DNA of 64,000 nucleotides from Hydrogenovibrio sp. JE_KL2 (GTDB lineage Bacteria; Pseudomonadota; Gammaproteobacteria; Thiomicrospirales; Thiomicrospiraceae): NCBI RefSeq assembly GCF_009296185.1, contig NZ_WBJR01000004.1, positions 186,001 through 250,000 of the forward strand, given 5' to 3'. Under the pieces are notes generated by a model. That model was not told where the DNA came from. It made no database searches and saw only the letters and a program-made list of their open reading frames with translations. Positions 44,183 through 52,546 of the stretch are shown here, one piece after another. Position numbers and translations under genes: made by a program. Every line of letters begins with the position of its first letter. Positions within the stretch are counted from its first letter, which is position 1.

Positions 44183-45382
44183 ATGCCCTACGAAGTGAGC
44201 TCTAACCGGGTAGATATTGTCTACGACTTCAATGACGGCAAACCTCAAGCCACCCTCAAAGTTAACGACAAAACGCTCCTGAATAATCATGCTCGACTGA
44301 CTGTCATCAGTCGCTTTTACGAAACTCAAGAGACATTTGTTGGACACCCTAAAAAATCGAAAGAATGGTGCAATGTCGAACTCTTTTCTGCAAACATTGA
44401 GCTGATAAATGAAATGGTTGTAGACCTGAATTTTTCGAGCTTCATTCCTTATGACTATGACCATAATCTGTCATCGCCTGGATTTTTTGCCGGAAATTTT
44501 ATCTGTAAGACAGAATTCAAACTTGAAGTGGGCTCTCCTTGGCAACCGGACATCATAAAGCTCTACCCGATTCCTAGTGTATTGACGACAAAACCTCACC
44601 CGTCTCACCTTACGCCTCAAGATAAATTTGATTTCTGGCTTAATGTACGAAAATTGCAGCCAACCGCCAAAAGGCTCGCCTATTTATGGGCAGGTTTAGC
44701 CATCACACTTGCAACGATGCTTCAGATTATTGGTTATCATGATCAGTTCTGCGCACCGGATCACACTTGGTTATTTCACCGGGGAGCGCGCAGCTTTTTA
44801 TTCCCCGTGGTTGCTGGTATCGGAGGTTCTTACCTTTTTTACCACTTCTTATATAAACTGGCCAAGACTTATCTAAGAGATTACCTCACCCAGATAAAAA
44901 TCCATTGGCCCAAACGGGTTAAGAAAGATTCTACTCTTTATCTTAAAAACCTGTTGCAAGGAAAGCTGGTTTCAGACATTGACCACCTTCAAATCCGAGT
45001 GATTGCATCCAATATGCAACACGCCGTCATTGAAGGCGGCAGAAGCCGAAAACGAGTGTCATACCCCTGCAACGAAGTGATTCTGTTCGACAAAATTTTT
45101 CACGATATTAAAGCAGGAGACCAACTGTCGGACATTATCGACATTGATGACAAACTACACATGAAAGATGTTTTCACAACCTGCTTTCCAAATGCCGTTT
45201 ATGGACGTTTCTATAAAATGGCGCTGATCTGGCAAATACAAATTATTCACGATGATCTAGTAGACCACTTGTTCAATGGGCCGAGTGATCTGTTTGAAAT
45301 AACCGATTTCGAAGTGCTTCAACCATTGCGCTTTGGTAAAACGCTGTCCCGTCGAACGGGTAGCAACAAGCTGTCCGCTTAA
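44183..45382 (+). CDS. Unknown membrane-anchored protein, 399 aa
   Basis: I do not recognise this protein. The N-terminal ~165 residues look like a soluble beta-rich domain (VDIVYDFNDGKPQATLKVNDKTLL, ARLTVISRFYE). Two hydrophobic helices lie at about 172-190 (LAYLWAGLAITLATMLQIIGY) and 208-228 (LFPVVAGIGGSYLFYHFLY). A C-terminal cytoplasmic domain of about 160 residues follows, rich in charged residues. No enzyme motif is seen. A 4-bp tail-to-tail overlap with hrcA (TTAA) closes the gene, and no terminator separates them. Codon use resembles its neighbours. Confidence 0.7.
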   Translation: MPYEVSSNRVDIVYDFNDGKPQATLKVNDKTLLNNHARLTVISRFYETQETFVGHPKKSKEWCNVELFSANIELINEMVVDLNFSSFIPYDYDHNLSSPGFFAGNFICKTEFKLEVGSPWQPDIIKLYPIPSVLTTKPHPSHLTPQDKFDFWLNVRKLQPTAKRLAYLWAGLAITLATMLQIIGYHDQFCAPDHTWLFHRGARSFLFPVVAGIGGSYLFYHFLYKLAKTYLRDYLTQIKIHWPKRVKKDSTLYLKNLLQGKLVSDIDHLQIRVIASNMQHAVIEGGRSRKRVSYPCNEVILFDKIFHDIKAGDQLSDIIDIDDKLHMKDVFTTCFPNAVYGRFYKMALIWQIQIIHDDLVDHLFNGPSDLFEITDFEVLQPLRFGKTLSRRTGSNKLSA

Positions 45383-46413
45383 CGATTGCCTTTGAGCAGT
45401 GAACTGAGAATTTTGGCCGTCATATCGACACGCGGCACGACATGGTCGTAATGCATGCGTGAAGGTCCTACTACACCCAGTACACCGACCACTTCACCGT
45501 CCACGTCGTAAGGCGTGGTGACGATACTGCAATTTTGGTAGATTTCATGCCCGCACTCATTGCCTATAAATACCTGCACGCCTTTAGCTTGCATGGATTT
45601 ATCTAATAAGTTCAGCATGTGGGTATGTTGCTCGAAAGATTGGAATAAAGCCTTAAGCTTGTCGGTGTCCGCCAACTCCTGATAATTCAGCAAATTGGTC
45701 TTACCGGAAATAAAGTAAGGCGCCGCCGTTTGCGTCTTGGCGTCTATCACTTGATCCGCCGCGTCCATAATGGCACGCATCAAACGGTTCATGTTCAAAC
45801 GGATTTCATCCATTTGTCCCACCAGCTTTTGTTTGACGTCGCGCAAACTGTGTCCGACAAAATGCTGGTTCAGGTAATTCGCCACTTCCAACAATTCCGA
45901 TTCCGAAGCGGATTCTTCCAACTCGATAATACGGTTTTGAACATCGTTATCATTGAGCACCAACACCACCAGCAAACGTCTTTCGCCCAAACGCACAAAG
46001 TCGATATGGCGCAAAACTTCCTGTTCTTTGTTCGGCAACATCACCAAACTCGCCATCCCCGTTAGGCTCGACAGAATATTGGAAGCAGATCCAATCAGCT
46101 CATCTTGCGTTTGCGCACGCTGAAACCCTTGCTGAATGTTTTGTTGTACGGTTTGGTTAAGAGGCTGTACCGTCAAAATCGTATCGACGAACACACGAAA
46201 ACCCAAATCAGTTGGAATGCGCCCTGCTGAAGTATGCGGCGAATGAATCAACCCCATTCTTTCCAAATCTGCCATGACATTACGAACCGTAGCGGAACTC
46301 ACCCCTACTTCCGGCAATTTTGCCAATGCAGTTGAACCGACAGGCTTGCCATCGTTCAGATACATCGACATCAATTTTTTAAATAAAAGCTCAGATCGTT
46401 CGTTAAAGTTCAT
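45379..46413 (-). CDS. hrcA: Heat-inducible transcription repressor HrcA
   Basis: A 344-residue repressor that binds CIRCE operators in many bacteria. The N-terminal winged helix has LLFKKLMSMYLNDGKPVGSTALAKLPEVGVSSATVRNVMADLERMGLIHSPHTSAGRIPTDLGFRVFVD, with AGRIPTDLGFR as the family signature. A GAF-like dimerisation region follows. The C terminus has GVLGVVGPSRMHYDHVVPRVDMTAKILSSLL. No CIRCE sites are visible in this window, so its targets, probably groESL, are elsewhere. Its own promoter looks sigma-32 dependent. It ends in a 4-bp overlap with the convergent unknown gene. Confidence 0.96.
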   Translation of the reverse strand: MNFNERSELLFKKLMSMYLNDGKPVGSTALAKLPEVGVSSATVRNVMADLERMGLIHSPHTSAGRIPTDLGFRVFVDTILTVQPLNQTVQQNIQQGFQRAQTQDELIGSASNILSSLTGMASLVMLPNKEQEVLRHIDFVRLGERRLLVVLVLNDNDVQNRIIELEESASESELLEVANYLNQHFVGHSLRDVKQKLVGQMDEIRLNMNRLMRAIMDAADQVIDAKTQTAAPYFISGKTNLLNYQELADTDKLKALFQSFEQHTHMLNLLDKSMQAKGVQVFIGNECGHEIYQNCSIVTTPYDVDGEVVGVLGVVGPSRMHYDHVVPRVDMTAKILSSLLKGNR

Positions 46414-46444
46414 ATAGGAAATGTTTTTTGCGTTAATTAACCAT

Positions 46445-46473
46445 ATTATGGAAGCGATTTTTTCATTTTCAAG
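46445..46473 (-). promoter_or_regulatory. Sigma-32-like promoter of hrcA
   Basis: On the minus strand CTTGAAA (46473-46467) is followed after 13 nt by TTCCATAAT (46453-46445). It lies about 32 bp before the hrcA start. The -35 is perfect, and the -10 keeps CCAT of CCCCAT. Confidence 0.65.
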
Positions 46474-46580
46474 ATAAAATCATCTAAATCATAATGAAAA
46501 ACCCCTGCCAAATCCGGCAAAATCAAACTGCACGGAATTAGGTGATGACACATTAAAACGGATACTCGGGTTAACATCAA

Positions 46581-47456
46581 ATGTTTAATAAAATCGGCAT
46601 CTTCGGAAAATACAACGGCATTCAATCCTGGGAACTGATTGATAAGCTGATTCTCTATTTTCAAGAAAAAGAAAAACGCGTCATTCTGGATGCACATAGT
46701 TGCAAAGACTTTCCTGTGGAGCGCTATGGCATTGAAAAACTGCAACGCGAAGACATGCTCAAGGAAATCGACTTCGCCGTAGTGGTCGGCGGAGATGGCA
46801 CTTTCCTGGATGTTGCCCGTACCATTGTCGACTTTGAAATACCGATTCTCGGTATTAACCTTGGACGTCTAGGCTTTCTCACCGACGTTTCTCCAGACTG
46901 GATGATCTATACCCTCAACGAAGTCTTGGCGGACGATTACAAATGTGAAGAACGCGTTATGTTGCATGTACAGATTCATCTGGACGGCAAATTGCTCTTT
47001 GAAGAAGTGGCGTTCAACGACGTCGTGCTACACAAAAACGACTCCCCTCGTATGGTCGAGTTCGAAACCTTCATTGATGACCGTTTCTTCAGTAGCCAAC
47101 GCTCGGATGGATTGATTATCGCCACCCCAACCGGTTCAACCGCTTACTCACTGTCTGCCGGTGGGCCGATTGTCGATCCGGGGTTGGACGTCATGACATT
47201 GGTTTCCATCAATCCGCACACCATGAGCCATCGCCCGGTGGTGGTTTCCGGCAACAGCCGTATTCGCATCAAACCCCATGACAACTGCAATGGCACGGCA
47301 TCCATTATCTGTGATGGTCAGGTGTCCTTTTTGATTGGCGCAAAACACGAAACCATCGTGACACGTCATCCAAAATTCATCAAAATGGTTCATCCTAAAG
47401 ACCACGATCACTATGAGCTATTAAGAGCCAAACTGAACTGGGGTCAAAAACTCTAG
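46581..47456 (+). CDS. nadK: NAD kinase
   Basis: A 291-residue enzyme phosphorylating NAD to NADP. The active-site GGDGT is in FAVVVGGDGTFLDVARTI, LGINLGRLGFLTDVSP follows, the second motif is LIIATPTGSTAYSLSAGGPIVDP, and the His-rich SINPHTMSHRPVVV is typical. It is divergent from hrcA and 72 bp upstream of recN, as in many gammaproteobacteria. Confidence 0.98.
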   Translation: MFNKIGIFGKYNGIQSWELIDKLILYFQEKEKRVILDAHSCKDFPVERYGIEKLQREDMLKEIDFAVVVGGDGTFLDVARTIVDFEIPILGINLGRLGFLTDVSPDWMIYTLNEVLADDYKCEERVMLHVQIHLDGKLLFEEVAFNDVVLHKNDSPRMVEFETFIDDRFFSSQRSDGLIIATPTGSTAYSLSAGGPIVDPGLDVMTLVSINPHTMSHRPVVVSGNSRIRIKPHDNCNGTASIICDGQVSFLIGAKHETIVTRHPKFIKMVHPKDHDHYELLRAKLNWGQKL

Positions 47457-47528
47457 GTAAAACGTTGGATAACGCCATTAAGCGACGACATTTATTTAGA
47501 CACTTATAACTTTCTAATTTGAAGATTT

Positions 47529-49193
47529 ATGCTGCAAACACTCACCATTCAAAACCTTGCTCTGATTGAAAAACTGTCATTGGATTTCCATTCCGGTTTT
47601 ACAACCCTTACCGGGGAAACCGGCGCCGGGAAATCCATTTTATTGGACGCTCTCGGTTTGGCATTGGGTGAGCGAGCAGACAGCGGCTTGGTGCGTCATG
47701 GCACCCCCAGAGCGGACATCACTGCCGACTTTGAGATACAAGACCTTCCTCAAGTACAAGCATGGCTGGCGGACAATGAATTCGACGACGAAGGCAACTG
47801 CCTATTAAGAAGAACCGTTACGGCTGAAGGGCGTTCAAAAGCCTATATCAATGGCTTGCCGGCGTCGATTTCTCAATTAAAAGGCTTGAGTGATTTACTG
47901 ATTGATATTCACGGCCAGCACGAACATCAATCCCTGCTTCACAGCAACAAACAACTTGAACTGTTGGATGCCTACGCTAACCATCCAAAACTATTGGAAG
48001 ACACGCAACAATCCTATCAACAATGGCAAAGCCTTAAAAAGCGTTATAAAACCCTGCATGAGCAACAAAGTGACAGACAAAGTCAGCTAGACCTGCTCAA
48101 CTTCCAGCTTAAAGAATTCGACAAAGTCATGCCCGTGGCAGACGAATATGACGCTTTGGCTGAAGAACAAAACGGCTTGGCGCACGCCAGTGAAATCAAG
48201 CAAGCCGTGTACAACGCCTACGAACTCATTGAGGGCGAAGAAGGCGTCACCGAAAAACTCAACAGTGCCATCCACGCATTGGACTCGGTTGCCGAATACA
48301 GCCCCACCTTGGAAAAGATTGCCGAGCAACTCAACTCCTTGTTGATAGACGCCCAAGAAGCTGCCAATGACATTCAAGCGCAAGACCATCATATTGAGCT
48401 TGATCCGGCACGTTTACAAGCAGTGGATGAACGCCTGTCAGAACTGTTTGGCTTGGCAAAACGCTATACGCTTGAGCCACAAGAATTAGTTGATAAGCAC
48501 CAACAAATCCGCGATGCGCTTGCAGAGTTGGAAGACTCGGATGCGTCGTTGGAAAGCCTGAAGGCAGAGATAGAACAAGCAGAGATCGCCTACCAAAAAG
48601 CGGCAGATGCCCTTACCAAATCTCGCAGCACTTCCGGTAAGCAACTTGGCGATACCGTGACCGATGCCATGAGAACCCTCGGCATGGAAAACGGACAATT
48701 CAAAATCGAAATTACCCCTAGCGACAAACCCAGTGCCACAGGGTCTGATACCGTTAGTTTCCTCGTCACCGCCAACAAAGGACAACCTTTACAGCCGTTG
48801 GCAAAAGTGGCTTCTGGTGGTGAACTCTCACGTATCAGCTTGGCGATACAAGTTGCCAGTGCAGAAGTCGCTAGCCTACCGACATTGATTTTCGATGAAG
48901 TGGATGTGGGTATCGGCGGCGGTATTGCCGAAGTGGTTGGGCAAAAGATGCAACAACTGGGCAAGCACAGACAAATCCTATCCATCACTCACTTGGCGCA
49001 AGTGGCGGCTTACGGAAACCAACACTTGAACATTGCCAAAGCCACTGTCGATGAGCAAACGATTACGCAAGTGACTGAGTTGGACGAAGCTGAACGCGTT
49101 GAAGAACTCGCTAGAATGCTGGGCGGTATGACGATTACCGAAAATACGCGTAATCATGCTAAGGAAATGTTAGCGATTGCGCAGAGAAGTTAA
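47529..49193 (+). CDS. recN: DNA repair protein RecN
   Basis: A 554-residue SMC-like ATPase acting in double-strand-break repair. The N-terminal head has LTGETGAGKSILLDALGLALGERAD (Walker A). Two coiled-coil regions follow (about 155-230 and 320-365). The C-terminal head has the signature VASGGELSRISLAIQVAS, Walker B TLIFDEVDVGIGGGIAEVVG and the His of ILSITHLAQVAAYG. A hairpin terminator lies 35 bp after the stop. Confidence 0.98.
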   Translation: MLQTLTIQNLALIEKLSLDFHSGFTTLTGETGAGKSILLDALGLALGERADSGLVRHGTPRADITADFEIQDLPQVQAWLADNEFDDEGNCLLRRTVTAEGRSKAYINGLPASISQLKGLSDLLIDIHGQHEHQSLLHSNKQLELLDAYANHPKLLEDTQQSYQQWQSLKKRYKTLHEQQSDRQSQLDLLNFQLKEFDKVMPVADEYDALAEEQNGLAHASEIKQAVYNAYELIEGEEGVTEKLNSAIHALDSVAEYSPTLEKIAEQLNSLLIDAQEAANDIQAQDHHIELDPARLQAVDERLSELFGLAKRYTLEPQELVDKHQQIRDALAELEDSDASLESLKAEIEQAEIAYQKAADALTKSRSTSGKQLGDTVTDAMRTLGMENGQFKIEITPSDKPSATGSDTVSFLVTANKGQPLQPLAKVASGGELSRISLAIQVASAEVASLPTLIFDEVDVGIGGGIAEVVGQKMQQLGKHRQILSITHLAQVAAYGNQHLNIAKATVDEQTITQVTELDEAERVEELARMLGGMTITENTRNHAKEMLAIAQRS

Positions 49194-49228
49194 AATTAAC
49201 CCAGAAGAGGCTTGAAAAGCTATTTGTT

Positions 49229-49252
49229 GGTTATACGGTATAACCTATTTTT
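49229..49252 (+). terminator. Terminator of recN
   Basis: GGTTAT, loop ACGGT, ATAACC, then TATTTTT. It overlaps the stop codon of the convergent DUF2806 gene. Confidence 0.7.
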
Positions 49253-50120
49253 GAATTAGTGGAGTTGACAAAATTAAACCAGAGCCAAAAAGGCTTTTAA
49301 TAATATAGTGGTAAAAGTCTTCGTTGTATTCTGCACCACTAATGACAGCAAGTTCACTACCAGCCTGTGTCAATAATGCTTGTCCTATTTGAATTTTATT
49401 TCCTTCATCATTTTGAAATTCCATTGTAATAGGTCTTCCAAAATAAAAAATTGTTGCATATTTATGAAACCCTTGACGAATATAACCGGTAGTAGGGTTA
49501 AAAGAAATCAAACCTAAACTATCCAGATGAGTTAAAGAAGCAAAGTTAATTTTGTCTTTAAATACCTCATCTTCAGAATTCAATATATACGGAGTTAAAT
49601 CTCCCATCATTGAACAAAACTGGCAAAAATTAGTAAACAGTTCGGCATCTTGTTTGTCTAATGATGCAACAATATTTACAGTTCTTTTAGATACAGAACC
49701 AGGTTGGTTTGCTTCATCTGCAAGAAGGTTCGCCCAAATCGTCTGCATTTGCTTATCAGAAACGTTTTCACACTGATCGAAAAAGTGAGCTACCCAATCT
49801 TCATCCAACTCTTCAGTTTTAGCATTTTCTTTGATTAACTTTGCTGATTCTAAAGTAATAGACTCTATATTATCTTGCTTTCTAGATTGCTGATGTAAAA
49901 GCCTACCCATTGCTCTTTGTTCAAATTCAGAAAGCTCGATGCTTGAAATCAAATCCGTTCTAGCTGCATCTGCATTTGCCTTAGCCATTCTTTTAGTATG
50001 AAGTGGTTGATATACAAGCCCTACAGCACTAGAAACCTTTTCAATAAAAACTGTTACAGGCTTTGCTAAATCTCCATCTATATTGATGTTTATCAATCCA
50101 TTTTTACCATCGTCAGCCAT
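49245..50120 (-). CDS. DUF2806-family protein
   Basis: A 291-residue soluble protein. It starts MADDGKNGLININIDGDLAKPVTVFIEKVSSAVGLVYQP and contains a helical middle with WVAHFFDQCENVSDKQMQTIWANLLADEANQPGSVSKRTVNIVASLDKQDAELF, which is typical of DUF2806. Family function is unknown, but members recur in accessory regions. The gene is clearly more AT-rich than its neighbours and is followed on its upstream side by a long non-coding repeat element, suggesting recent acquisition. The start at 50120 is the first ATG; a TTG 15 codons earlier is open but less likely. Confidence 0.8.
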   Translation of the reverse strand: MADDGKNGLININIDGDLAKPVTVFIEKVSSAVGLVYQPLHTKRMAKANADAARTDLISSIELSEFEQRAMGRLLHQQSRKQDNIESITLESAKLIKENAKTEELDEDWVAHFFDQCENVSDKQMQTIWANLLADEANQPGSVSKRTVNIVASLDKQDAELFTNFCQFCSMMGDLTPYILNSEDEVFKDKINFASLTHLDSLGLISFNPTTGYIRQGFHKYATIFYFGRPITMEFQNDEGNKIQIGQALLTQAGSELAVISGAEYNEDFYHYIIKSLFGSGLILSTPLIQK

Positions 50121-50236
50121 CGAATAAAAACCTCGTTGAAAAATTGAGGATTCAAGAAAGCTCAATCAAAAATCCTTATATGACTTGATTTTATGAAACG
50201 AAAAACAATAAATCAATTTGTATTCTACAGACTTAT

Positions 50237-50255
50237 AAAATCTGCCAGGTTGGGG
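50237..50255 (-). repeat. 19-mer family repeat, copy 10
   Basis: AAAATCTGCCAGGTTGGGG, upstream of the DUF2806 gene and at one edge of the palindrome-rich element. Confidence 0.9.
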
Positions 50256-50269
50256 TATTTGAATTGTTT

Positions 50270-50785
50270 ACTACCGTTTCGTCCTGAGCGCTTCTGATTT
50301 CACTATTTCTATGTAGATATTCTTCATGCGCTCACCCTACTTTTTTAAACAAAAAAGTAGGCAAAAAGTTTTGCCCTGCGCAAACGCTCTGTGTTGCTAG
50401 GCTACTCGCTGAAAATGATGAACTCGTTCACTTCGTTCTCTCAAACAGCATCATTTCCTTACGCTCGCTACGCCAAGCAACAAAACGAGCTTTTTACGAT
50501 GGGCGGATCAGTGCGTGAACCTGACAGGTTGTGCAAGTTTCCGCGAGTTTTTTTAAACACCCTTTGAAAATTCACCGCCCTACTTCTTAACGAAGTGAAC
50601 GCGTTAAAAATGGCGCTGTTTGAGCGAAGCGAGTTCGCCATTTTGCGTGAACGAGTTTAGAAGTATCGGGGAATTTTCAGGGTTGCCTTTTTGGGTTACT
50701 TTTTTGGCAACGCAAAAAAGTAACAAGTCGCCCAAAGAAGAAAAATACAGAAAAACAAGACTCTATCTTAGGGCGGCTTAATTTA
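50270..50785. repeat. Palindrome-rich dispersed-repeat element with two 11-bp T/A hairpins
   Basis: Near the left edge CCTACTTTTTT, loop AAAC, AAAAAAGTAGG (50337-50362) forms a perfect 11-bp stem. Near the right edge GTTACTTTTTT, 8-nt loop, AAAAAAGTAAC (50695-50724) forms another. Between them are short self-complementary modules such as GAGCGAAGCGAGTTC and GAACTCGTTCACTTCGTTC. This layout resembles the long degenerate intergenic repeats seen in several gammaproteobacteria, as far as I can recall. No transposase is present. Confidence 0.65.
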
Positions 50786-50794
50786 TCTCCCCTC

Positions 50795-50812
50795 CCAGCC
50801 TGGCAGATTTTT
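50795..50812 (+). repeat. 19-mer family repeat, copy 11 (G variant)
   Basis: CCCAGCCTGGCAGATTTT, 11 bp downstream of the stop of the dihaem cytochrome gene. Confidence 0.8.
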
Positions 50813-50822
50813 ACAACCCAAA

Positions 50823-52529
50823 CTATTTAATGACTTTGACCTCTACTGGCTTTTCCACACCCGTCATTTTGCCCGCCTTAACCAAATCGTAAACCGTTTG
50901 ATTTAATGGTGCAGCATGCGCATCTCGCCCTTTTGCAAAACTCTGCTCATCCACAATCACTTTATAGGCTTTATTGAGCTGCATGGCGCGTTGCTGACTA
51001 GGCCAAAGCAAGTAGGTAATGTCTTTTTCTAAATGCTTTTTAGCTTGCGGTTTGAGCTGACCGTTCTTGTCGAAAAACTTGGCTTCGACTTCGTTATTGT
51101 CTCGGAACTCATTACCGGAATGATTTTGTAGCAGATAGTTGGCAAACTCGCCTATCTGTCTACCATCCACCTCAACCAGCTTGTCCACAACGTTTTTCAG
51201 GCTGTGCTGAGAAGCATGAAACCAACCTTGCCGAAAGTGAGTTTCACCCAACTTTCTTGGAAAGGCAAAACTACTATCAGTGGTCGCGCCAATACCGGAA
51301 TGACAACCGATACACGACAAGGTTTCCTGATAAGTTTGTGGACGCAATGCGCCTTGCTGGTCTTCAATAAACCCTTGATACACCCAACCTTGTCCGTTGT
51401 ATAGGCCAGTTTCTTCATTGCCTTGCACACGACGTAAACGCTCGGGAAAATCATCCGCCTCTTTCACTTCCGACATGGCGGCATTGCGCAGTTGAAAGTA
51501 AGTATTCCACGCGACTTTACGGGCATAGCGCACCTCTTTCATTCTGGCCGACAAGGTGACACCGCCTTGCTTATCAAATGCGATATAACGCACGGTATGC
51601 AGAAACTCAGTCCCTTCCGGGTACAAACCTGCCGCCAAATGCACTTTACCCGCCTGTTGCAATGCTTTGGCTTGCCCGACATAAGACATATTTTGACCTT
51701 TGAGCGGTGCCCAACGATAAACCACTTTGCCGGCCATATCAAGTTTGCCATTGCGGTTTAAATCGACGCCATACAAGGTTTCATCCACGGAAGAAATCGC
51801 TACGTCACGGCGTTGAATCATTGCCTCGACAATGGCGAGGTTCAGCTTATAAACAGCCAAACTAAACTGCCCTTTTTCATCTTGCTGAAAGGGCGTTGAA
51901 AGACGAATCAACACATCATCGGTACTGCCATTGGTCGGCCAGAAAGCACCAAAAAATGGACGATAACCGAATGCTCGCCACCCGGTGAGCTTGCCATTTG
52001 GTGCTTTATCAAACCCTTGATTGTCGAAGTGAAAGTAGGCATCTGGTAGATAGCCGTTCCAACGACCATCCTGATTGACATCCCAGGCTTTGGGTAAATG
52101 GGCTGTCAACTTTTCATCCAACAGCAACTTGCCCTGATGTTGGTAGTTGCTTTGTTGGATATAACTGACGATTTGCTGGTCGGAAATCTTGGCAATCTGA
52201 GGTCGCCTGTCTTTAAACAGGTTTGACCAAGGATTGCGGCGCATGGATGCGGGAAAGTCATAACTCAGTTGTAAGTCGGCGTCATCCGCAAAATTGGGGG
52301 CGAGACTTTGAGTATGACAGGCAAAACAAGGGTTATGCACATGAGCGATTTGCCCGATGCCGACTTTGTGTTCTGTCTTTGTATAGCACTGTGGCGGAAT
52401 ATAACGCCCCAACACATCTATCGGTTGAGTTGATGCGCTTGCAATGATACTGACCAGTAACCCGAAAAACAAAAAGCCGGCCTTGGACACAAAACCGACT
52501 TTTGGACTGGAAATAAAACCCGATTGCAT
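50823..52529 (-). CDS. Exported dihaem cytochrome c with Ca-loop-like repeats
   Basis: A 568-residue exported protein. A signal sequence (about 15-33, FLFFGLLVSIIASAS) precedes the soluble part. Two c-type haem motifs are visible: CFACH (C68, C71, H72, in HNPCFACHTQ) and CIGCH near residue 407 (LSCIGCHSGIG). Two dockerin/EF-like loops, DVNQDGRWNGYLPD and DLNRNGKLD, suggest calcium sites. I do not recognise the full family. It starts 17 bp after the PhoX-like lipoprotein gene, so the two are almost certainly one operon under the same Pho box. Electron transfer in the periplasm is likely; the substrate is unknown. Confidence 0.85.
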   Translation of the reverse strand: MQSGFISSPKVGFVSKAGFLFFGLLVSIIASASTQPIDVLGRYIPPQCYTKTEHKVGIGQIAHVHNPCFACHTQSLAPNFADDADLQLSYDFPASMRRNPWSNLFKDRRPQIAKISDQQIVSYIQQSNYQHQGKLLLDEKLTAHLPKAWDVNQDGRWNGYLPDAYFHFDNQGFDKAPNGKLTGWRAFGYRPFFGAFWPTNGSTDDVLIRLSTPFQQDEKGQFSLAVYKLNLAIVEAMIQRRDVAISSVDETLYGVDLNRNGKLDMAGKVVYRWAPLKGQNMSYVGQAKALQQAGKVHLAAGLYPEGTEFLHTVRYIAFDKQGGVTLSARMKEVRYARKVAWNTYFQLRNAAMSEVKEADDFPERLRRVQGNEETGLYNGQGWVYQGFIEDQQGALRPQTYQETLSCIGCHSGIGATTDSSFAFPRKLGETHFRQGWFHASQHSLKNVVDKLVEVDGRQIGEFANYLLQNHSGNEFRDNNEVEAKFFDKNGQLKPQAKKHLEKDITYLLWPSQQRAMQLNKAYKVIVDEQSFAKGRDAHAAPLNQTVYDLVKAGKMTGVEKPVEVKVIK

Positions 52530-52546
52530 GACTTAAGCTTGCAACA

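Larger units (their letters stand above)
50166..50822. other. 657-bp non-coding region upstream of the DUF2806 gene
   Basis: No gene is supported here. It contains 19-mer copies 10 (50237-50255) and 11 (50795-50812) and, between them, a palindrome-rich element (50270-50785) described separately. Confidence 0.8.
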
